Assembly: GCF_900105615.1 (NCBI RefSeq)
Contig: NZ_LT630003.1
Coordinates: 3,546,501-3,610,500, forward strand
Length of the DNA: 64,000 nt
Direction of reading: 5' to 3'
Source of the DNA: Lacrimispora sphenoides JCM 1415
Lineage (GTDB): Bacteria; Bacillota; Clostridia; Lachnospirales; Lachnospiraceae
Part shown: piece after piece, positions 1 to 13,488 of the stretch
How the letters are laid out: every line of letters starts with the position of its first letter
How positions within the stretch are numbered: the first letter of the stretch is position 1
The notes under the pieces: generated by a model
What the model saw: the letters and a program-made list of their open reading frames with translations, nothing else
Told to the model about the DNA's origin: nothing
Databases searched by the model: none
Made by a program: the position numbers and the translations under genes

Positions 1-173
1 AAGTCCGCATGAGGCAAATGGCCTTGTTTCATCATTTCGTCCCCTTCCAAGATCAGATGATCCGCTTCTTCATAGTTTCCTTGTTTTGCCTTTTGCACTG
101 CTTTGATATAGTTTGATTTTGCTCCGCCGGCAGCAGTGATCAGCTGAAAGCAAATAAGTTCCATTTCCTGCAT
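1..173 (-). CDS. PTS lactose/cellobiose-family IIA component, partial
   Basis: Amino-terminal 57 codons of a small helical EIIA of the Lac family, cut by the left edge of the window. In the cell it would carry phosphate from HPr to the EIIB encoded just upstream. The visible protein has the family pattern of an early helix, a glycine/alanine turn (ITAAGGAKS) and a second helix with KQGNYEEADHLI. The active histidine lies further along and is outside the window. The start is ATG at 171-173, with an AAAGGTGG ribosome site just before it. It follows the IIC gene by about 30 bases, so it is the last visible gene of the beta-glucoside PTS operon. Confidence 0.8.
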   Translation of the reverse strand, partial: MQEMELICFQLITAAGGAKSNYIKAVQKAKQGNYEEADHLILEGDEMMKQGHLPHAD

Positions 174-204
174 TTTTCCACCTTTTCTCTCTGTACAGTA
201 ATTA

Positions 205-1494
205 TCATTCCTGGGTCTGATTTTCCTGCTTCTCATACATTTTGTCGATAACCCTGATAAATGGAAGGTACACGAAGAATGACAATGCCAGGATTCCCAC
301 CTGAAGCAGTGCCGTCCTCCAGCCTCCGATCAAAAATCCTGAAATAATGGGAGGACAGGTCCAGGGCACCAGAATCCCTTTATACATGGGACAAAGCCCT
401 GTATAAATTGCCAGATACTGAATGGTTCCGGACAGAACAGGCATGATCATGAAGGGGATCGCCATAATGGGGTTTAACACCACCGGTGTGCCAAAAAGCA
501 CCGGCTCATTGATGTTAAAGAATGCCGGTCCGATTCCCAGCCTGCCCACCTGCCTGCACTGGTTGGATTTGGCAAAAAAGGTAAGATAGATTACCAGTCC
601 AATGGTAATCCCTGCCCCTGTAACCGTCATAAACTGATCCAGAAACTGCTGGGTAACAATGTGTCCGCCATTTGCCAGATTAAGCTCCTGTCCGCTGTCA
701 AGAATAGCCTGATTGGCGGCAGTATTGGCCGTAAGGAGGGGACCCATGATTCCCCCAACAAGGGTTGAACCATGAATTCCAAAGAACCAGAAAAACGGAA
801 TCAAAAATCCCATGGCAACAACTCCGCCAAAAGAATCGGTCAGGCCCTGAAGCGGAATCTGAATGGTTTTATAGATCCATTCCATTGGGGTCGTGGCAAA
901 CATGTTTTTAACAACCGCATAAATGATGGAGGCTGCGATAATAACAACCGCGCCCGGAATCAGGGCCGTAAAAGAGGTGGCAACTCCGTCTGGTACTCCA
1001 TCCGGCATTTTAATGGTAATGTTTTTCTTTAAAAATACGGTATAGATCCAGCCTACGATAAGTCCGATCATGATAGCGCCGATCATTCCCTGTCCGCCGG
1101 TCCATGTCTTAAAAATAACGCCAACGTTAGCTCCCTCCTGGTTGGTTACCTGGGAAGGCTGAAACAGCAGATAAGTACAAAGGGAAATCACCCCCGCCGG
1201 CATTCCGTTATATCCCTCATTTTTTACATAGGTATAGGCAATGCCTATGGAAGCGATAAGAGCCATAATATTGAAGGTGCTTTCATATACCTGATTCAGC
1301 ACCGGTGTAATTCCTACTGACCCCAGCCAGTTGGCAAAAGGTGTATATGGAAAATTTGCCAGAAGCAAGAAAATAGATCCGATGATCATCATTGGCATGG
1401 AATACAGCAGACCATCCTTTAATCCCCGAATTGCCTTTGTATTGATAAACACCATCATTTTAGGAATCACTTTATTATTCAAAAAATCTTTCAT
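205..1494 (-). CDS. celB: PTS system, lactose/cellobiose family IIC permease
   Basis: Integral membrane sugar channel of a cellobiose/beta-glucoside phosphotransferase system; it moves the sugar while EIIB phosphorylates it. The 429-residue product has the family length, about ten hydrophobic segments, a GIHGSTLVGGIMGP stretch and the conserved INEPVLFGTP motif of the EIIC substrate site. An upstream in-frame start would add 24 residues lying in the intergenic region. I chose the ATG at 1492-1494 because MKDFLNNKVIPKM is the normal family amino terminus and a GGGAGG site precedes it. It lies 25 bases after the IIB gene in the same operon. Confidence 0.9.
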   Translation of the reverse strand: MKDFLNNKVIPKMMVFINTKAIRGLKDGLLYSMPMMIIGSIFLLLANFPYTPFANWLGSVGITPVLNQVYESTFNIMALIASIGIAYTYVKNEGYNGMPAGVISLCTYLLFQPSQVTNQEGANVGVIFKTWTGGQGMIGAIMIGLIVGWIYTVFLKKNITIKMPDGVPDGVATSFTALIPGAVVIIAASIIYAVVKNMFATTPMEWIYKTIQIPLQGLTDSFGGVVAMGFLIPFFWFFGIHGSTLVGGIMGPLLTANTAANQAILDSGQELNLANGGHIVTQQFLDQFMTVTGAGITIGLVIYLTFFAKSNQCRQVGRLGIGPAFFNINEPVLFGTPVVLNPIMAIPFMIMPVLSGTIQYLAIYTGLCPMYKGILVPWTCPPIISGFLIGGWRTALLQVGILALSFFVYLPFIRVIDKMYEKQENQTQE

Positions 1495-1519
1495 CCTCAC
1501 TGTCCCTCCCTTTCTTTTC

Positions 1520-1828
1520 TCATTTACCTGACAGCTTCCGTGCAAACTCCAGAACCTTTTTTCCATTGCACATGCCGTAATCGATCATAGGGATCACATC
1601 CATTGGTACCTGATGACTTTCACATGTCTTTAAAACCTTGTCCTTTAAGTATCCTACCTGAGGACCAAGCAGGGCACAGTCTACTCCGCCCAGATTTTCA
1701 TCTAAGTCATTGACCGGAAATGCCATGATATCCGCTTCCAGTCCTTCCTGAGCCGCTGCCTCCCTCATTTTACTAACGAGCAGGCTTGTGGACATTCCCT
1801 GATTGCAAAATAACCGAATCTTTAACAT
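1520..1828 (-). CDS. celA: PTS system, lactose/cellobiose family IIB component
   Basis: Cytoplasmic EIIB of 102 residues that accepts phosphate from EIIA on a cysteine and passes it to the incoming beta-glucoside. Cys8 in the loop LFCNQGMSTSLLV is the expected phosphorylation site and P-loop-like signature of this family. AGGAGGGG precedes the ATG. The gene starts 11 bases after the 6-phospho-beta-glucosidase gene and is followed by IIC and IIA, giving a complete transport and hydrolysis unit without separate EI/HPr genes. Confidence 0.93.
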   Translation of the reverse strand: MLKIRLFCNQGMSTSLLVSKMREAAAQEGLEADIMAFPVNDLDENLGGVDCALLGPQVGYLKDKVLKTCESHQVPMDVIPMIDYGMCNGKKVLEFARKLSGK

Positions 1829-1839
1829 ACTTTCCCCTC

Positions 1840-3285
<1,446 letters not shown>

Positions 3286-3335
3286 TCATTTGTCTTTATG
3301 GTAACATCAGACCGCTTAAAACTCCAACGAAAAAA

Positions 3336-3380
3336 ATACCACATTCAATCTGGCAGTTCCTCGCAGTCTGAATGTGGTAT
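3336..3380 (-). terminator. Intrinsic terminator between regulator and PTS operon
   Basis: A perfect 12-bp stem, ATACCACATTCA at 3336-3347 paired with TGAATGTGGTAT at 3369-3380, with a 21-base loop. On the minus strand it is followed by a run of seven U. It ends the regulator transcript two bases after that gene's stop and sits about 70 bases ahead of bglA. Confidence 0.8.
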
Positions 3381-3382
3381 CT

Positions 3383-5278
3383 TTATTCTTCCAGAAGATC
3401 CAGTAAAGTCTCATACTCCGGTTTCCGGATCATTCGTTTCACTGCTTCCTTATTAAGGGCAAACCGTGCAGTCGTTTCATAAAAGGTCTGACGGTTTCTA
3501 TCCTCTTTTCTTCCTATGGAAATCAGCAGGACGATCTGGACCGGAAGCTTGTTCCAGATAACCGGCTCTTTAAGGATCGCCACATAAGCAAAGGTTTCCT
3601 CTGAAGCGATCTGGTTTGGGTGCGGGAGGGTGATATAATTTCCATAATCCATCTGGGCAAAGGTTTCCCGCTCCAGCACCAGCTCATAAAAATTATCATC
3701 CACCTTTTCCTGCTTTTTGATCACGCCGCATAAATCCTTTAATATATCTTCCTTATGCTTTCCTTCCATCCCTGTAAGCAGGCGCTGCGGAGTATAATAC
3801 CGCTTTATGATCCCACGGCTGTTACCTCTTCTAAGGGTTTTTGTGATCTTCTGGATATCATCTGCTTCCAGAAATGCCCCTACCTCTACAATAGGCACCG
3901 GGACCTCCATGGGAATAGGAACGGTGGAAAAGATATAATCGACCTTCTGGAAATCGAAATGCTCCAGCTCCAGAAGATCACAGACATAGATATTCCTTAA
4001 ATAACCGGAAAATTCACTCTCATATTTGTATTTTAATAACCGGGAGCTACCCTTTCCCGTGCTGCATACCACAAGAATATCTGAGCAGGGATCCATCTTG
4101 TCCTTTTCTAAGGCCAATTGGAAGATCAGGGCAAAATATCCGATCTCATCCTCGGAAATATCCTTTTTATAATGCTTTTTAAGGACTCCTACTGCTTCAT
4201 AGGATATCTGATATGCCAGGCAATACCTCTGCTTAATGTCTTCCAGAATGGGGTTTTTTAACGGAATATCGTACCGGATCCTGATATCAAATGGGACCAG
4301 ATGCTGGTTTAAGGTCATCCGTATCTCAAAATTATTATGCATTTCCAATCCGTATTCCCTGCTTACCAGCTCCATCATGGCAAGGGCTAACTGGTCGGTC
4401 TGCTCCCTGATCACAAAATTGATGTCGTTTTCCAGAGTGCTTCCGATCATTCTTTTTCCAGCCAGATACAGTAGGAGATAATGTTCCTCATCAGCCGTAT
4501 AGACGATCTGTTCCTGGGTTCCGATAGAAGAAATAAGCTCCCGGATGAGGGCGGATTCCTTACCCCCTATTTCCGGCAGGTTTTCCTTGTCCAGCCGAAG
4601 ATAAAAGCCTGACTTCATCCGCTTCCTGGCCACATAGGTATATTCCACAAAATTCTCAAAGGCAATCTCGGAAAGACGGATCCCATACTTCTTTAAAAGA
4701 CCTTTAATCACTTCTGCCAGATGGATCATTTCGCTTTCCTGATGGCTGATGTCCACCCCTGTTAAGCCCTGTCGCTTGATAAAATAATCGCTTAACAGCC
4801 TGCGGATATCAAATTCCTCACCCTGGATCCTGATCCCGTAATTAGGCTTCCGTTCAATGGAAAGGCCGTAGCGCCTTAATATTCCTTCCACCGTTTTAAG
4901 AGAATTGGACAGGGTGGATTTTGAAACAAAGAGAAAATCACAAAGCTCATCGATCTTGATATAATCCATCCTGGATATCAGGTATGCCAGCAAATATTCT
5001 CTTCTCTCATGTTCTCTTTCCGGAAAATGCTCCGTATTGTCCCTTTCTTTCTTTATGTAAGCGTCAAATTTCTCCTGGTCATGAATCCGAAGTATATATC
5101 CATATCTCGCTTTTGAGCTTATTTCCGCTCCATGGCCTTCCAGCAGCCCGCTTAAATCCTTCAGTCTCAGCCGAGCCGTCTTCTCACTGACCTTCAGCTG
5201 TTCCGCCAATGCCGAAGCCGTTCTGTATTCTTCCTGACTCAAGAGCATCAGCAATTCCTGCAACTGTTTCCAAAGCAT
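3383..5278 (-). CDS. PRD-containing transcriptional regulator with EIIB and EIIA domains (LicR/BglG type)
   Basis: PTS-controlled activator or antiterminator of 631 residues, probably regulating the downstream beta-glucoside operon. Domains in order: an HTH_11 DNA-binding domain (about 1-60), a second winged helix (about 80-160), two PRD domains (about 175-395) with candidate phospho-histidines in SEMIHLAEV and LNQHLVPFD, an EIIB-like domain with DILVVCSTGKGSSR, and a C-terminal EIIA-2 domain with ITLPHPNQIASEE. That architecture matches LicR/MtlR-type activators better than short RNA-binding BglG. The start at 5276-5278 follows AAGGAG; an upstream in-frame start lacks a site. Same strand as bglA-celA-celB but separated by a strong terminator. 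Confidence 0.85.
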   Translation of the reverse strand: MLWKQLQELLMLLSQEEYRTASALAEQLKVSEKTARLRLKDLSGLLEGHGAEISSKARYGYILRIHDQEKFDAYIKKERDNTEHFPEREHERREYLLAYLISRMDYIKIDELCDFLFVSKSTLSNSLKTVEGILRRYGLSIERKPNYGIRIQGEEFDIRRLLSDYFIKRQGLTGVDISHQESEMIHLAEVIKGLLKKYGIRLSEIAFENFVEYTYVARKRMKSGFYLRLDKENLPEIGGKESALIRELISSIGTQEQIVYTADEEHYLLLYLAGKRMIGSTLENDINFVIREQTDQLALAMMELVSREYGLEMHNNFEIRMTLNQHLVPFDIRIRYDIPLKNPILEDIKQRYCLAYQISYEAVGVLKKHYKKDISEDEIGYFALIFQLALEKDKMDPCSDILVVCSTGKGSSRLLKYKYESEFSGYLRNIYVCDLLELEHFDFQKVDYIFSTVPIPMEVPVPIVEVGAFLEADDIQKITKTLRRGNSRGIIKRYYTPQRLLTGMEGKHKEDILKDLCGVIKKQEKVDDNFYELVLERETFAQMDYGNYITLPHPNQIASEETFAYVAILKEPVIWNKLPVQIVLLISIGRKEDRNRQTFYETTARFALNKEAVKRMIRKPEYETLLDLLEE

Positions 5279-5427
5279 AGCCGTCTCCTTCGCACTTTTT
5301 GTCCCACGAAACCTTATTATCAGCATAACATGGCAGGCGTTATTTTTCCATTCAGATTTTTACCACATTAATTCTGGTAATTAGAGGCATGTGGGCCGGG
5401 AACCTTCTCCCATGATTTATACAAAAA

Positions 5428-5465
5428 CAGTGCCGGAGGCCTGAAATTGCCAGGCACCGGCACTG
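5428..5465 (-). terminator. Intrinsic terminator of the chemoreceptor gene
   Basis: Arms CAGTGCCGG and CCGGCACTG with an inner AGGCCTG/CAGGCA extension. On the minus strand the hairpin is followed by UUUUUGU. It lies 18 bases after the stop of the chemoreceptor gene. Confidence 0.8.
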
Positions 5466-5482
5466 CTGTCAGAGTATTTCTA

Positions 5483-7702
5483 TTAATATTTACCGCCGGT
5501 CATAAAATCATCAGCTGGTTCTATGGCTGGGTTTGGAGCCCTATGAGCCGCAATCCTTTCGCCTGAATCTCTTAGCTTAAATCTGTTTACCAGACTCTTT
5601 AACATCTGTGCCTGTCCCGAAAGCTCCTCGCTTGCAGCCGCGCTTTCTTCTGATGTTGCGGAGTTGGTTTGTACAACTGATGAAATCTGTTCAAGTCCTG
5701 CTGCAATCTGAGTAACCGCATAAGACTCTTCCTCGGAAGCTTTTGCTATTTGCCGGATTCTTTCATCCACGCTCTTAGATGCATCCACTACCTCAAGAAG
5801 TGAGCCGGCAGCATGATCGGCCAGTAACCTGCCCTTCTCAATTGCCTCCACCGTGCTTTCGATCAGTGCCGTGGTATTTTTTGCGGCTTCGGCTGATTTT
5901 CCTGCGAGGTTTCGCACCTCATCCGCCACCACAGAAAATCCCTTGCCCGCTTCGCCGGCACGAGCCGCTTCCACAGCGGCGTTTAAAGCCAGGATATTCG
6001 TTTGAAATGCAATGTCATCGATGGTGTGGATAATTTTACCGATCTCCTGAGAGGTATCGGTGATTTCCTCCATTGCCTTCATCAGCTGCTGCATTTGCTG
6101 GTTGCTTTGTGCAACCTCCTCTCCTGATTCCTCCGATAAGCGGCTTGCCTGTTTGGCATTGTCCGCATTATTTTTGATCCGTTGGGAAATTTCAGTGATG
6201 TTGGACGTAAGTTCTTCCACGGAACTTGCCTGCTCAGCCGCTCCCTGGCTTAAAGTCTGTGCGCCGTCTGACATCTGCCCCGCTCCTGCCGAAACCTGAT
6301 CAGAGGCTGTATTAATTTCCGCGAGGGTTTCGCTTAAATTGCGGTTAATGGTTCTCATGGCACTTAATATCTCCTGATAATCGCCGATGTACTTTTCCTC
6401 ATATTTTGTATCGATCCGGAAATTCCCCTCGCTCATTTCCTCTAATAAGTATTTTATATCCTGAATGATGGACCTCAAGTTCTCCGCCATTTCCATAAAG
6501 GTTCTGGAAAGAATCCCAATCTCATCATTGCTTTGTGTATCTACCTGTATTGCAAGATTACCGGCAGCGATCTCAGCAGCGGCAGAAACCACACCGTTAA
6601 TCGGCTTCAGCGCCTTCTTTAAAACAATGATAACGATGGCAGCCACAGCCACCAGCGACAAAACAGAAACAGTTACAATTGTAGCCGTTAATATTTCGAT
6701 ATCTTTATTTAAGTCAGAGGTATCCAATGCAGTCTGTGCCCACCAATGGGTTCCTTCCACATCAATCGGATAAAAAAACCGGGATACTTTATGCCCATCC
6801 TCAAGGACAGTGGTACAGGAAAATGCTTTTCCCAAAGCTGCTCCATCGGTAACCTTCTTCATTTCTTCCGGATTTTTTAAAAATTCAGAGAGATTATGGC
6901 CAATGTCTTCGGCAAATCTACTGTCGTATACCGTGGTAAAATCATCTGTAAGAATACCAACGTATAGTGTTTTATAATCTTCGGAAGATGTGGTGATCTT
7001 ATTAAAATGACCAACATCAATATCAGCTGCGATCACTCCCCGGAACTCATCTTTATTCATAACGGGATATGCGGCAGTGATCATGGTAGTGCCATGATAT
7101 TCGTAAGGCTTTGTAAAATAAGGCTTGCCGGTTAATTTCACAGGCTTATAATAGTCCTTATCACTGTAATCACTGTATTTTCCAAAAGGCTGCACTTTTT
7201 TATTGGCAGCATCTTCACGATTTACATAAAACCCATAATCCTCTATGCTTTTATCGAACTTGCCAGGCTCAAAAAAGATTCCGAACCCAACGATATCCTC
7301 ATCTGCCACAACCGCAGAGCACATGCTGTTAAGCAAATAATTTTCTACTTCAATGCTTAAATCAGACATTTCCGTGTGATACACCGTGCTTTTTACCTTG
7401 ATGTCCTCGGCAGATGAGATAACCGCAGCTCCCTGGTTATAGGTCTTACCAATATAATCCTGCATTGCTGCTGCCTGTTTTGATGCTGCATCCAGGATCG
7501 CCTGTACCTGGTTTCCATTTGCGTGGGCCAAATTTGTAAGCTCAGAGCGTACCGCTGTACCGGTTTCATTGCCTGAAAGACTGACGACTATAATACTTAA
7601 AATAGCAAAAACCACAAGCAATGCTGCTGTGATTACGATTGCAATTTTCTCTGAAATTTTCCTGTATTTTTTTCGCTGTATGTTTCCTTTTCCAATTTTC
7701 AT
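5483..7702 (-). CDS. Methyl-accepting chemotaxis protein with dCache sensor
   Basis: Membrane chemoreceptor, about 739 residues from the chosen start. A basic cytoplasmic start is followed by a membrane helix (about 22-44), an extracellular double-Cache-like sensor (about 45-335, with [10 protein letters not shown] and [20 protein letters not shown]), a second helix (about 345-370), HAMP, and a long signalling coiled coil. The signalling hairpin tip, [22 protein letters not shown], is split here as [10 protein letters not shown] and VEAARAGE. I see no NWETF-like methylase-docking tail. An upstream in-frame start adds 15 residues; ATG 7700-7702 has GAGG nine bases ahead. No flagellar or che genes are near. 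An invertible promoter candidate lies upstream and, when flipped, would read into it. Confidence 0.88.
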   Translation of the reverse strand: MKIGKGNIQRKKYRKISEKIAIVITAALLVVFAILSIIVVSLSGNETGTAVRSELTNLAHANGNQVQAILDAASKQAAAMQDYIGKTYNQGAAVISSAEDIKVKSTVYHTEMSDLSIEVENYLLNSMCSAVVADEDIVGFGIFFEPGKFDKSIEDYGFYVNREDAANKKVQPFGKYSDYSDKDYYKPVKLTGKPYFTKPYEYHGTTMITAAYPVMNKDEFRGVIAADIDVGHFNKITTSSEDYKTLYVGILTDDFTTVYDSRFAEDIGHNLSEFLKNPEEMKKVTDGAALGKAFSCTTVLEDGHKVSRFFYPIDVEGTHWWAQTALDTSDLNKDIEILTATIVTVSVLSLVAVAAIVIIVLKKALKPINGVVSAAAEIAAGNLAIQVDTQSNDEIGILSRTFMEMAENLRSIIQDIKYLLEEMSEGNFRIDTKYEEKYIGDYQEILSAMRTINRNLSETLAEINTASDQVSAGAGQMSDGAQTLSQGAAEQASSVEELTSNITEISQRIKNNADNAKQASRLSEESGEEVAQSNQQMQQLMKAMEEITDTSQEIGKIIHTIDDIAFQTNILALNAAVEAARAGEAGKGFSVVADEVRNLAGKSAEAAKNTTALIESTVEAIEKGRLLADHAAGSLLEVVDASKSVDERIRQIAKASEEESYAVTQIAAGLEQISSVVQTNSATSEESAAASEELSGQAQMLKSLVNRFKLRDSGERIAAHRAPNPAIEPADDFMTGGKY

Positions 7703-7747
7703 GTGTATTTTCCTCATATGATTGTTATTGTAAAATTCTGCCATCAA

Positions 7748-7982
7748 TAATCTGACTTTCTCTCCTATTTTTGATGCGGCGAAACATACATAGTTACATA
7801 TATGTATAAATTACTTTTATTTTTGTTTACTTCCACTTTTACCTCTCCCCCCCTGCCGCAAATCCGTGTTCCTCTCATAGTTTGCGTATTTTCCTATCTG
7901 CTTATATTTGAACCTGTACTGATTAATTGCCGCCTGCCAGCCGTAAGCATAACTGTTAGTTCTGCTGGTTACAGTACAATAG
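7748..7982. other. AT-rich leader region upstream of the chemoreceptor
   Basis: No convincing gene. A plus-strand reading frame at 7802-8068 has no ribosome site, runs through the inverted repeat and the promoter, and encodes an unremarkable hydrophobic string. An ACATATATGT palindrome and several TATA-like hexamers near 7790-7805 could belong to a fixed chemoreceptor promoter, but no clear -35 was found. Confidence 0.4.
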
Positions 7983-8130
7983 TAAAAAGGTACACCTTGA
8001 TATCACTGGCAAAATGTAAAGAGAATAAGAATAATATGTGTGAAATATGTTGTATTTTGTCGAAATAGTGCTTATAATAAACGTAGTATTTTTAGGCTGT
8101 TTATATTTGATAAAAAGGTGTACCTTTTTA
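7983..8130. repeat. Inverted repeats bounding a candidate invertible promoter segment
   Basis: The left arm (7983-8005) and the reverse complement of the right arm (8108-8130) match at 21 of 23 positions: TAAAAAGGTACACCTT, two unmatched bases, then TATCA. Each arm is itself near-palindromic, with AAAAAGGT and ACCTT halves around a central dinucleotide (AC on the left, GT on the right). This is the layout of serine-recombinase crossover sites in inverted orientation. The 100-bp interior contains a promoter, and a serine recombinase gene starts 184 bases to the right. Inversion is inferred from this arrangement, not observed. Confidence 0.6.
8050..8078 (+). promoter_or_regulatory. Sigma-A-type promoter inside the inverted-repeat segment
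   Basis: TTGTAT at 8050-8055, a 17-base spacer, and a perfect TATAAT at 8073-8078. It reads right, towards the recombinase gene, in the orientation given here. If the segment flipped it would read left, towards the chemoreceptor. Confidence 0.6.
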
Positions 8131-8313
8131 ACAAATAATCTACTGCTGTAATCCCCGTTTTATTTGCAGGAATCCACGATAGAACAGCATTTTTATTTAT
8201 TCGGTTTTCATTTTTATATTTTGACCTGCAGGCTTTTGTTTTCATAAATACTATTATAGTAGAATAATCTCTTGACCTCATGCCATAATTAAGAATGACA
8301 GGAGGTTATTTTA

Positions 8314-8925
8314 ATGAAAAATTTTTATGGATACATGAGGGTCTCCTCATTAGAACAAAACACAGAACGGCAAAAGGTAGAGCTTCTGCGCTGGGGCATT
8401 ATTGACAAGAACATATATTGCGACAAATTATCAGGAAAGGATTTTAACAGGCCCCAATATCAAAAGTTAAAAAGAAAATTAAAAGAGGGGGATGTTCTAG
8501 TTGTAAAAAGCATTGACCGTCTGGGAAGAAATTACGATGACATACAGGAAGAATGGAGGGAAATCGTGAAAGCCAGAAAAGCTGATATTGTGATTCTGGA
8601 TATGCCCATTCTGGATACAAGAACAAATAAAGATCTGATCGGCACCCTGATTTCCGATATTGTCCTTCAGCTCCTCTCCTATGTAGCACAGGCGGAGCGG
8701 GAAAACATCAAACAGCGTCAGGCAGAGGGGATTGCCCTTGCAAAAGCCCAGGGGAAGCATCTGGGCCGATTTCCTACCCCCATTCCTGATGAGTTTTACC
8801 CGGTTTATGAAAAATGGCAGAAGCGCATCTATACCCTTGAAACCGCAAGCAAGGAGTTAGGCATTACTGTCAGCCAGTTTCGGACAATGATAAAAAAACA
8901 CAAGTCAAATACAAAGACTTTTTAA
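8314..8925 (+). CDS. Small serine recombinase (resolvase/invertase family)
   Basis: Site-specific recombinase of 203 residues, the size of Hin/Gin/Mpi-type invertases and resolvases. The catalytic serine is Ser11 in YMRVSSLEQNTERQ, with the conserved arginines in SIDRLGRN (about 66-73). The E-helix region AQAERENIKQRQAEGIALAK and GKHLGR leads into a short C-terminal DNA-binding domain of about 45 residues with a helix-turn-helix (LETASKELGITVSQFRTMIK). AGGAGG precedes the ATG. Its nearest plausible substrate is the inverted repeat at 7983-8130. It could instead be a relic of a mobile element, since decayed prophage DNA lies a few kilobases downstream. Confidence 0.85.
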   Translation: MKNFYGYMRVSSLEQNTERQKVELLRWGIIDKNIYCDKLSGKDFNRPQYQKLKRKLKEGDVLVVKSIDRLGRNYDDIQEEWREIVKARKADIVILDMPILDTRTNKDLIGTLISDIVLQLLSYVAQAERENIKQRQAEGIALAKAQGKHLGRFPTPIPDEFYPVYEKWQKRIYTLETASKELGITVSQFRTMIKKHKSNTKTF

Positions 8926-8948
8926 AACAGCCCCAATAGGAAATAAAA

Positions 8949-8986
8949 CAGGCAGAACCGCTGCTTTTCATCAACGATCCTGCCTG
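8949..8986 (-). terminator. Probable terminator of lacZ
   Basis: Seven-bp stem CAGGCAG (8949-8955) / CTGCCTG (8980-8986) with a long loop, followed on the minus strand by UUUUAUUU. It lies between convergent genes, 77 bases after the lacZ stop. Confidence 0.5.
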
Positions 8987-9062
8987 ATAATATAAACACA
9001 GATTTCTATTCACATATGTGGAAATATCGATTCCTCTCTTGACCGATCCAGTCAAACGAAAG

Positions 9063-12337
<3,275 letters not shown>

Positions 12338-12370
12338 TGCAGTCAAAATGCAGTCAGAAAATGATATAAT
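12338..12370 (+). repeat. 33-bp direct repeat, copy A (integrase 3'-end sequence)
   Basis: Begins TGCAGTCAAAATGCAGTC and matches copy B at 13638-13670 at 32 of 33 positions, exactly 1300 bases apart. Copy B is the 3' coding end of the integrase fragment. After both copies the sequence diverges but still shares a CGGATACCCGC block (12397-12407 and 13700-13710). A hairpin at 12378-12411 (ATAGGCGGG/CCCGCCTAT) follows copy A. Possibly the two ends of an integrated element, or a partial duplication. Confidence 0.7.
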
Positions 12371-12531
12371 TCTATAAATAGGCGGGCCCGTAATTCCGGA
12401 TACCCGCCTATACATTACTCCATTATCTTAAATTTTTATGAGTCCCGACCCATGCCATGAGGTACGTCATTTTCCATACATTCCTATTAATTTCTAATTA
12501 TAAAGCATTTTTGTACTTAAATCATTTCCTA

Positions 12532-13074
12532 CTATTTACAGGAATTGCAGTTATTGTCTACAATAATTGCGGAAAGTGATGCATGATCAATAGAAGTAAC
12601 GCCAACCGTAGCAGCGCCGGCAACCCTAGCAACTACGCTGTAAGTGCAGCAGTCATCATTGCACAGATCACAGTCGCAAACGAAGAAGGTGAAGGTGTTA
12701 GCTTCAGTAATAGCTACAAGCCGTGAGAAAGTCCAGATTGGTCCTACGGGAATAGGAGTCAGCATATCCTTACACTGTTTGAATACCTGGAAATTCAGAG
12801 TAATTACAGCAGCGGTAGTAACGATATTACTTGCAAATTCTAATTTAATGCATGGGTTTTTTAAAGCTTTTGTATCAACGCTTACAGTGGCCAGAGTAAA
12901 TGCAGCACCAGCAACTGTTGCCAATGGTATGGTTACGCCTCCCTGGCTGCCGCATTTTAATATTGTTCTGTTTGGCTTTAAGTGCTTTCTGGGACGTTCG
13001 CATACGATATTGCAGTTGCAGTCCTGACATTCATCACAATCGCATTCACGATCTTCAATATAATAATCACTCAT
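12532..13074 (-). CDS. Cysteine-rich DUF4489-type protein
   Basis: A 180-residue protein of unknown function. The N-terminal 30 residues are Cys/Asp-rich (CDCDECQDCNCNIVC). The central part has the pattern I associate with DUF4489 in clostridia: LKCGSQGGVTIPL, CIKLEFASNIV and ITLNFQVFKQC. A second cluster (CDCDLCNDDCC) and a terminal CNSCK follow. There is no signal peptide, consistent with cytoplasmic synthesis in a mother cell or a metal-linked surface layer; a spore-coat or exosporium role is a guess. A GGAGG-like site (GGAGGTAGC) precedes the ATG. It lies inside the interval flanked by the 33-bp direct repeats, so it may be cargo. Confidence 0.65.
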   Translation of the reverse strand: MSDYYIEDRECDCDECQDCNCNIVCERPRKHLKPNRTILKCGSQGGVTIPLATVAGAAFTLATVSVDTKALKNPCIKLEFASNIVTTAAVITLNFQVFKQCKDMLTPIPVGPIWTFSRLVAITEANTFTFFVCDCDLCNDDCCTYSVVARVAGAATVGVTSIDHASLSAIIVDNNCNSCK

Positions 13075-13239
13075 AATGCTACCTCCATATATTTATATAG
13101 ACAGATAAAATAATATTTGTTCCAACAGTCATATTCCATTATATTATAAAAAAAAGAGTATGCTACACTTAAGAAGGTACAATCTTTTTATGGACCTCAA
13201 ATACTCGAACCTGCCTATACTTTACTCTGCCAATCCCGG

Positions 13240-13488
13240 CTATCGTAGCGCCCCGTCCTTGTCCGGTGTGAGCGTCACCGGCTCCACAACCATTTTACCT
13301 TCACCGTCCAGGCAATAAACCTTTCCGGATTCAGCGATCAGAGTGTCAAACCAATACCACTTGTCCTGATCCTGATGCCAATCATTCTGGATCGGCTGGC
13401 CGGTATCGCCATTGTAGAAGCGCCAACCACCGCCCTCCTGTTTCCACCCAGTTTGGCCAATGACATAACCCCCCATATTTTTCGCCAC
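13240..13488 (-). pseudogene. Cell-wall-binding tail of a phage amidase, detached fragment
   Basis: The reading frame encodes choline-binding-like repeats (GWKQEGGGWRFYNGDTGQP and DKWYWFDT) such as those ending prophage endolysins. Its first dozen codons are simply the antisense of the neighbouring integrase fragment, so no genuine start exists. The catalytic half of a similar amidase lies on the same strand at 14065-14428, about 580 bases upstream, separated by the integrase fragment and a toxin gene. I read this as the displaced C-terminus of that broken lysin. Confidence 0.55.

Noticed and set aside
7802..8068. 88-codon plus-strand frame between the chemoreceptor and recombinase
   Set aside because: It has no ribosome site and runs across the inverted repeat and the promoter; its composition looks like translated AT-rich intergenic DNA.
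8250..8260. ACTATTATAGT palindrome as a second recombinase site
   Set aside because: It is short, AT-rich and has no partner elsewhere nearby; it could equally be part of a local promoter.
12378..12411. Hairpin after repeat copy A as a transcription terminator
   Set aside because: The nine-bp stem is good but there is no T run on either side.
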